A DNA stretch of 64,000 nucleotides from Craterostigma plantagineum (Eukaryota > Streptophyta > Magnoliopsida > Lamiales > Linderniaceae), in assembly GCA_027422505.1 (NCBI GenBank), contig JAPQWV010000658.1, positions 124,001 through 188,000 on the forward strand, read 5' to 3'. The translations under genes and the position numbers were made by a program. The notes under the pieces are model-generated. The model was not told the DNA's origin, did not search any database, and worked only from the letters and a program-made list of their open reading frames with translations. This document shows positions 58,201-64,000 of this stretch, in pieces (the stretch's first letter is position 1; every line of letters starts with the position of its first letter).

Positions 58201-58344
58201 GATGTTTTATTGTAGTCTAAATTTTGGTTGGATATTTTGATCGTAGACGTGTTTATTGATTTGACTTTTAATATCGATTAAAATATTTGGCTTTTACAAT
58301 TTCAGTTTCGAAAAGTTTTTGGTTTTTAAGGTTTGATTTCAAAA
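58201..58344. other. Unassigned AT-rich join between copia D and gypsy
   Basis: This T-rich stretch on the plus strand has no recognisable similarity elsewhere in the window. It separates the copia D coil from the gypsy fragment and may be diverged copia Gag sequence. Confidence 0.4.
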
Positions 58345-58835
58345 TCTAGGAGACACTGAACCACTCACATGATAGTCATTCCAATGAACAATTACGAAGT
58401 AATCCTCGAAATGGACTGGCTATCGAATACGGAGCAGTTATTGACTGCAACCGTAAGCAAGTAACCTTTAATCTAGGAGACACTGAACCACTCACATTCA
58501 TGGGAAGTAGCAGGCGTGGTAAGATTCCCAAGATTTCAGCAACGAAAGCACATCGTTTGATCAAGACAGGATGGGAAGCGTACCTAATATATGCAATATC
58601 ATCTGAAGAACGTGCACCCCCGAAGCTAGAAGAAGTCCTAGTAGTACAAGATTTTCCCGATGTGTTCTCTGAAGACTTACCCGGACTTCCGCCGGATCGT
58701 GAAATTCAGTTCACGATTGATCTAGTGCCAGGAGCTGCACCGATTTCTAAGGCACCGTACCGACTTGCTCCAGCTGAGATGAAGGAATTGAGGGAGCAAC
58801 GAAGATGTACGGAGATCTATGAACCAACTATTGGT
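58345..58835 (+). pseudogene. Tekay-like protease end and RT start (element 2)
   Basis: It begins with a 27-bp piece (ctaggagacactgaaccact...) that recurs in its proper place at 58471-58497. Then MIVIPMNNYEVILEMDWLS-like sequence, a frameshift at ~58425 and an open frame from 58500 ([60 protein letters not shown]). At 58800 RT jumps to the integrase region, a ~1.5-kb deletion relative to element 1 flanked by gggaNcaac-like sequence in both parents. Catalytic RT and RNase H are gone. Confidence 0.87.
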
Positions 58836-59986
58836 GGCCAGGGATGAAAAGAGAAATCGCAACCTTCGTAAGCCAATGCCTGACATGTCAGCAAATTAAA
58901 GCAGAACATCAGCGACCGGCAGGAACCTTGCAATCCCTGCCAGTACCCGAATGGAAGTGGGATCACATCACGATGGACTTCGTTGTTGGCTTACCTAAAA
59001 CCGTGAAAGGCCACGACGCTATATGGGTCATCGTTGATCGATTGACCAAGTCCGCTCATTTTCTGTCTATCAGTTCAACATTCTCAATGGAATGATAAGC
59101 GGAATTATATATTCAAGAAATAGTACGACTTCATGGTGTTCCAAACTCAATCATTTCCGATCGTGATTTAAGATTTCTTTCCAAATTCTGGATGAGTTTG
59201 CAGAAGGCCATATGAACAAAGTTATCATTCAGTACTGCCTATCATCCTCAGACAGATGGGCAGTCTGAACGAACAATCCAGACGTTGGAAGATAAGCTAA
59301 GAGCCTTCGTGCTCGACTTTAAAGGAAATTGGATCCGATACCTTCCTCTGATCGAATTTTCATATAACAACAGCTTCCATGCAACGATCGGAATGGCTCT
59401 ATATGAAGCTCTATACGGACGCAAATGCAGATCTCCAATCCATTGGGATAAAGTTGGAGAACAAGCGATACAAGGGCCCGATCTAGTGCAAGAAATGACA
59501 GAAGCAATATCAAAGGTGCGGGAACGGATGAAGACAGCCCAAAGCAGACAGAAAAGCTACGCAGACCAAAAGCGTAGACCGTTGGAATTCCAAGTAGATG
59601 ACTTCGTATTTTTTAAGGTGTCTCAAATGAAAGACGTGAGAAGATTCGGGAAGAAAGGCAAGTTGAGCCCACGATATATAGGACCATTTCGAGTCCTCAG
59701 GAAAGTGGATGAAGTAGCATACCAACTCGAATTACCCGCTTCATTAGCTCAAGTACATGATGTCATTCATGTATCGACGTTACGAAAATACGTCGCAGAC
59801 TCAAGCCATGTGCTGAACACTGAGAATCTTCATCAACAACTCAAGCCAGATCTAAGTTACGAGGAAACGGAATAAGGAGATTCCGTTAGTCAAAGTGTTA
59901 TGGCAAAATCAATCCACGGAAGAAGCTAAGTGGGAATGGGAAGATGATATAAGAAGCCGCTACCCTGAGTTATTTCTCCCCACCTG
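58836..59986 (+). pseudogene. Tekay-like integrase with chromodomain tail (element 2)
   Basis: The zinc finger ([20 protein letters not shown]) and core ([20 protein letters not shown]) are open to a double stop at ~59094. Reading resumes with [10 protein letters not shown], a stop at ~59212, YHPQTDGQSERTIQTLED and the long frame 59285-59875 (PLIEFSYNNSFHAT, GRKCRSPIHWDKVG, KGKLSPRYIGPFRVL, DVIHVSTLRKYV, LKPDLSYEE). Past a stop and frameshift at 59873 a chromodomain core follows: IPLVKVLWQNQSTEEAKWEW, DDIRSRYPELF, stop at 59984-59986. About 15 codons normally between SYEE and IPLVKV are missing, so the chromodomain start is deleted. DDE residues are readable but the frame is broken. Confidence 0.9.
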
Positions 59987-60008
59987 ATTTCAGGGGCCAA
60001 ATCCCTTT

Positions 60009-60021
60009 TAAGGGGGGAAGA
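60009..60021 (+). other. Polypurine tract, Tekay element 2
   Basis: TAAGGGGGGAAGA directly precedes the LTR start and follows the polyprotein stop by ~25 bases, the normal arrangement for this lineage. Confidence 0.88.
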
Positions 60022-62244
60022 TTTAATACCCGAATCCCGTAAGTAAGTCGGCCAATAAATAAGCATACATATTATATGACCTACGTGACTGCATGAGACA
60101 TGTTTTGTAACTTTTATGTGCCTAACTGATTTCATGCTATACGTTAACATGACATGTACGGATGGGAATGTAGACTTTGAATTTAGGTTAGTTATTAATT
60201 TAGGGTTTCTAGTACATGGCATGCTAACCTAGCAGATTTTAAACGTAGGGGTTTTGTAAGGTTTGAACCCTTAGTGATAGAGTAAACGATTTTAATATTA
60301 AAATAGGCACACTAACTTGGGTATGGAGAGGTTTTCGAAAACTAAGATTTAGAATAATGGTAGTTTATTACTTTAACATTTAGGAAATGATTGTAAGACT
60401 AAAATTGTTACTTAAGAAATTTAGATAGGTGGGTGCGATTTATTAACAATATTATGGGGCTTATTATTTAAGGAATGAGGACATAGAGATAGCTTGATAA
60501 CTTAGCAAGGAGGGAAATAGTTTAAATTAATATTATAATGATTGTTACCAAGGAATTTGATAAGTGTGTAAAAAGTAGAAAGCAATGTCACTTAGCTCAA
60601 ATAACACGCAAGTATGATAAAAATATAACATACTTATCTTAGTTCATTAGGAAGAAACTAACAGATTTTCATTCGACAAGTCACAAACTAAACTCTAAAA
60701 AAAACTCAGAACTAGAAGGAATTAAAAATCGAAGAGGAGAACGAGACTTGAGCTAATTTGGAAAGGTATGAACTGTTATTTTTTATTTTAATCTGTTTCA
60801 TTCCTATATTACTGAGCATAGGAGAGTGTTAGAATAAAAATTTGGTTAATACTAGGGTAACTCCAAATACCGAAAGATTTATAGCTATGAAACCCTAAAA
60901 AATTTCAACTGTCCTTGAAGGAAAATTAAATTTGATCGATGGTTCAGATGATTTTGTACAAAAGAAGGTTTTTCATGTGATTTGATTTCTTCAGACTGTA
61001 AAGCTCGAAGCCATATTAAGTTTTATAGATACGATTTCGAGGTCCAGAAATGAGAATAGAAGAAAGTCGAACCAAAATTCAAAATGGAATTTTGAGGTAG
61101 AAGCTCGAAATCCATTTTAAAAGATCGACCTTGAAACTTCGTGCATCATCTCGAAATCATAGTGTTTAATGTCGAGATCTTTGCGTATTACTTAAATGCC
61201 GGTCTTTGTATGCACAATGTCGAGATCTCTATTGGAACTAATTTCGAACTAAGTATGAGATCTTGAGATTAAACTCGAGACCCATATCTAAATATACTTC
61301 AAAATCATATATTATTTAACATCTCGAAGTCTAGTATGATCTAGTATCGAGATCTTATAAGTTATATTGAAATCTAAGTTGGTATCGACATCTTGGTATA
61401 TAATTTTGAAGACACATATGTCGAAATCCTTGCATGTCATATGTCGAGATTTATACCTTTCGTAAACTCGAGATTCATAAATCGCATTACAAGCTCGAGA
61501 TCTATTTAACCCAAGTATGTCGAGATCTTTTAGTCCCTAGTAGCATGAATATCGAGATCCATTTGTAGATACATGTCGAGATCATGGTTCATGCCAAGAT
61601 TTATATCAATAGTATTTCTCAGTTTAGGTTAAAGTTCTGAATTTTAGGCTTTCGAAATTTATTGAAGTCAAAACTAGGATTTTCTAAATTAAGCCATTTC
61701 AGTGAAAATGTAATTAGACTAACAAACCCTAATTATATATGTTTCTATAGTTAGGGTTTGAACGTTAGCGACTTACCGATTAGCTAGTAGCTAAGGATAC
61801 CAGGTAAGTGGAAGTCACCACTACAACACATTGTGCATGAAATTATGTGTTATGTGTTTCTATGACTGTACGTGAATTTATGTGACTTCCTACTTGAATT
61901 AGTTGTGTTACATGACACATATGAATTATTTATAATATATGATGGCATGACACGCATATTCATGACATGAGCATATGCACGCATGTTTAGTACAAAAGGC
62001 ATGATATGAGAGCGTGCATAATATACGATCGCCTGAAAGCGATAAATATTCGCCGATATGGGCGTCTGATATCGACTCACAGTTGAGTCACGGCTCTTCT
62101 ATGCTACCATGGTGACGTCGCATGGCGCTACCGTCAAGACATGACATGTACAAGGCAAGACATGATATTAGGGCTAATGCCCTCATGGCGGATCGTGAAA
62201 CCTGGAGGGTGCGAGTTGAGGGAGTAAGAGACACCGAGGGTACC
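60022..62244 (+). repeat. Tekay 3' LTR, element 2 (interrupted at 62244)
   Basis: The first bases are TTTAATACCCGAATCCCG, so the terminal TG has become TT. It is collinear with the LTR at 43371 up to the block ending caccgaggg (equivalent to ~44975). There it is interrupted by an Athila-like LTR. About 570 bp of its 3' end should lie beyond the window. It contains about twenty tcgagatct-type words (60990-61600). Confidence 0.85.
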
Positions 62245-62420
62245 TGATAAACGCATTTATCGTAGTATTTATTCGGGGTACAATAGAGCTTTAGCAATTA
62301 AATTATGCATTTATTCGATATATTTACACTTGTTTTATTGTTGAAGGAGCTTAGGACGAGTCTCGGGCGAAAAGGAGCGAAAACGAGGCAAAAAGGCGCG
62401 AAAAGGGCAACACTGTCCTC

Positions 62421-62731
62421 GGTCACGGCCAGACGCATCACGCTTCACGGCCGTGACGAGAGACAGCGCGCGAAGAGTGGGACGGACGATGGTCACGGCC
62501 GTGACGTGCAATACACGTGGCCGTGACCAAGGACAGAGGGTATGACGGACGATGGTCACGGCCGTGACGTGCAATGCACGTGGCCGTGACCGAAGGCAGA
62601 GAAGCCGACTGATGATGGTCACGGCCGTGACCGGCAACGCACTTGGCCGTGACCTTGGGCAGAAAAGGCGAGACGCGGGCGACGTTGGTCACGGCCGTGA
62701 CGGCCCATGTCCCAGGCCGTGACCGACACTG
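62421..62731. repeat. Palindromic TCACGGCCGTGA array in Athila-like LTR
   Basis: Five perfect copies of the 12-bp palindrome start at 62445, 62493, 62556, 62619 and 62689. From the second copy on, each is followed after ~16 bases by ggccgtgacc (last copy diverged), so that each unit is itself an inverted repeat. The period is 63-70 bp except for the first (48). Confidence 0.92.
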
Positions 62732-62737
62732 GAATCA

Positions 62738-62750
62738 GTATAAAAAGCCC
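62738..62750 (+). promoter_or_regulatory. Probable LTR TATA box
   Basis: The motif gtataaaaagccc follows directly after the palindromic array, the expected U3 position of the LTR promoter. Called from motif and position only. Confidence 0.55.
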
Positions 62751-63693
62751 AAATTCGACCCCGAAAAAGACACAACTTACCAGAGATCAAATCCAAATCA
62801 TCTAGGGACGAATTTAGGACGAAAAGAACAAGGAATTACATCCCGGAGCGCAAGAGACGGAGCAACGACGCAATCACGCCCAATTGATCAGAGAACGAAG
62901 ATTTATCAAGCAAGCATCGATAATTCGCCAGTATTCAAGATCATGAGTCTTCCTTCTCTGTTCTCTAATTTCCTCGTTCTCTCGTCTATTATGCGTAGCT
63001 AAATCCCGTTTGTGTTAGATGAACGCTAGGATTAGTCGTACTTAAGACGTATATTATCGTGACTTTGTGTTTTGACTATTTATCGTTCTATGAATATGTT
63101 TCGTCGCTTTAATATGTCTATGTATTAAAGTGATCGTGTGGAAAAACGTTTAGGGCGACAGCTAAACAATGTTTAGGCCGTTCATAGAAGATAGGATTCG
63201 AGTATAGGGCGAAAGCAAATACTCGATCCTCGCCGTTAGTAATTATTGAACTTTAGATCCCCGCGAACGTTTAGGGCGACAGCAAATTCGCGAGCGGGTA
63301 GGAAATTACTGCGATTTAGTCAAGATCACGTAGGAATGATTTTATTGTCTTAGTCGATAACACCTAGCGGGATTCGAATCCCGAACACATTTTTATTATC
63401 TGAAGCTTCGTATCAGTTTTAAGCGTGTTATTTGAATCTCTTGTTGATTTAGGAGCGATTTGTTAGGTTAAGTCGTCAAACAATTTGCGTATTTTATTTA
63501 GGCTAAATATCGAGTCGATAGGTCATTACTAGTACTTGATTTATTCCTTGTGTTCGATACTCGTTTACTCACGTTGCTGCACTACAAACGATAGGTTCAC
63601 TGCCTATCGCACGTTGGTGATAGTAATTAGGTAATCGTTTTAGTTATTACTTGTCGCACTTTTCATTCACACACCACGTGTCGATCAAGTTTT

Positions 63694-63711
63694 TGGCGCT
63701 GTTTCCGGGGA
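63694..63711 (+). other. Primer-binding site, tRNA-Asp type
   Basis: TGGCGCTGTTTCCGGGGA differs at two positions from the Athila/Tat consensus TGGCGCCGTTGCCGGGGA, complementary to tRNA-Asp. It lies six bases after the LTR terminus, as usual for this lineage. Confidence 0.9.
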
Positions 63712-63917
63712 ATAAATTGATATTAGGAACACCGTAGTTCGGTACTTTAGCCACTGTGATTTCGACGTTTTCTTTGCTTTTACTGTTTGCGTTATCTGTG
63801 TTATTTGCATTAGTTGTTTTCCTACGTCGTTATTGATTTCGTATTTTTATTCGTCGTATTTGTTTACTTTTTCCTAATCTTTATTTCTCACTCATTGAAG
63901 GTACGATTCAGCGGTGA

Positions 63918-64000
63918 ATGATCCGAAGCCATCCATCGGGCCCCATTGTTGAAGCCGACCCGGATTTCGAACGAAAGTTGCGAAGGAAGCTTAAGTACGA
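63918..64000 (+). CDS. Athila-like gag, first 27 codons (window edge)
   Basis: ATG at 63918 opens a frame that stays open to the window end and begins MIRSHPSGPIVEADPDFERK, followed by a basic stretch (RRKLK). The position ~200 bases after the PBS and the acidic-then-basic DPDFERxLRR pattern resemble the N-terminus of Athila Gag proteins. Only the extreme N-terminus is visible, so the call rests mainly on context (LTR, PBS, leader). No upstream in-frame alternative start is more convincing. It may be an intact autonomous element continuing beyond the window. Confidence 0.6.
   Translation, partial: MIRSHPSGPIVEADPDFERKLRRKLKY

Larger units (their letters stand above)
62245..63687 (+). repeat. 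Athila-like 5' LTR, 1443 bp
   Basis: It starts TGATAAACGC inside the Tekay LTR and ends CACGTGTCGATCA, six bases before a tRNA-Asp-type PBS. A CAAT/TATA arrangement (gtataaaaagccc at 62738) suggests the promoter, with transcription starting ~30 bases downstream. Upstream is a palindromic repeat array (62421-62731). The words agggcgac/agcaaat repeat at 63150-63310. A nested, apparently younger insertion. Confidence 0.88.

Noticed and set aside
62335..62692. Overlapping minus-strand frames with VTAVTIV repeats
   Set aside because: Produced by the palindromic CACGGCCGTG array in the LTR; no coding support.

Overview
This is plant nuclear DNA, most likely angiosperm heterochromatin, and as far as I can read it is built entirely from LTR retrotransposons. 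The evidence is: Ty3/gypsy chromovirus (Tekay/Del-like) polyproteins, Ty1/copia polyproteins and Athila-like LTRs; primer-binding sites matching initiator tRNA-Met and tRNA-Asp; polypurine tracts; multi-kilobase LTRs; and a MITE in a TA microsatellite. I found no host single-copy gene, tRNA, rRNA or CRISPR. I cannot name the species. Almost every coding region is broken by stops, frameshifts or deletions.

Layout: 1-10019 is a minus-strand tandem array of a gag+protease-only Tekay-like element (LTR, internal, LTR, internal, LTR; unit about 4.64 kb). 10020-16486 is a minus-strand Athila-like segment with two partial LTR + 3' UTR copies about 3.58 kb apart, separated by an integrase remnant. 16487-19213 is a plus-strand copia RT/RNase H fragment with its 3' spacer. 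19214-36410 holds minus-strand copia copies: A (19214-23121, gag-PR-INT with 5' LTR), B (23122-29345, gag to RT) and E (29346-36410, gag tail to RNase H plus 3' spacer). 36420-39445 is a plus-strand copia gag/PR (F), fused to a plus-strand Tekay-like gag-pol (39446-43240), a 130-bp copia scrap and a Tekay-type LTR (43371 to about 45540). 45541-51162 is the 3' spacer and 3' LTR of a plus-strand copia, carrying a MITE and several minisatellites. 51163-58200 holds minus-strand copia C (gag, 5' end) and D (gag coil, 3' spacer, PPT), which share one LTR. 58345-62244 is a second plus-strand Tekay remnant (PR/RT start, integrase, chromodomain tail, PPT, LTR). At 62245 an Athila-like element is inserted into that LTR, and its LTR, PBS and first gag codons run off the window end.

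The most interesting signal is in the copia family. Copies B and F carry a long coiled-coil Gag extension flanked in phase 0 by GAG|GTA and CAG| (GT...AG). The extension ends in a stop codon a few bases before the acceptor in B, D, E and F, and in B and E that TAA lies inside CTCTAAC, a good plant branch-point match. In B and E the protease frame is also offset from the Gag frame. Copy A lacks exactly this segment, so Gag is fused in frame to protease. This looks like a retrotransposon intron whose removal switches Gag to Gag-Pol, with A descending from a spliced template; a 2-bp microhomology deletion is the alternative. A second theme is that tandem or shared-LTR structures recur in three unrelated families, alongside many abrupt copia-gypsy joins.
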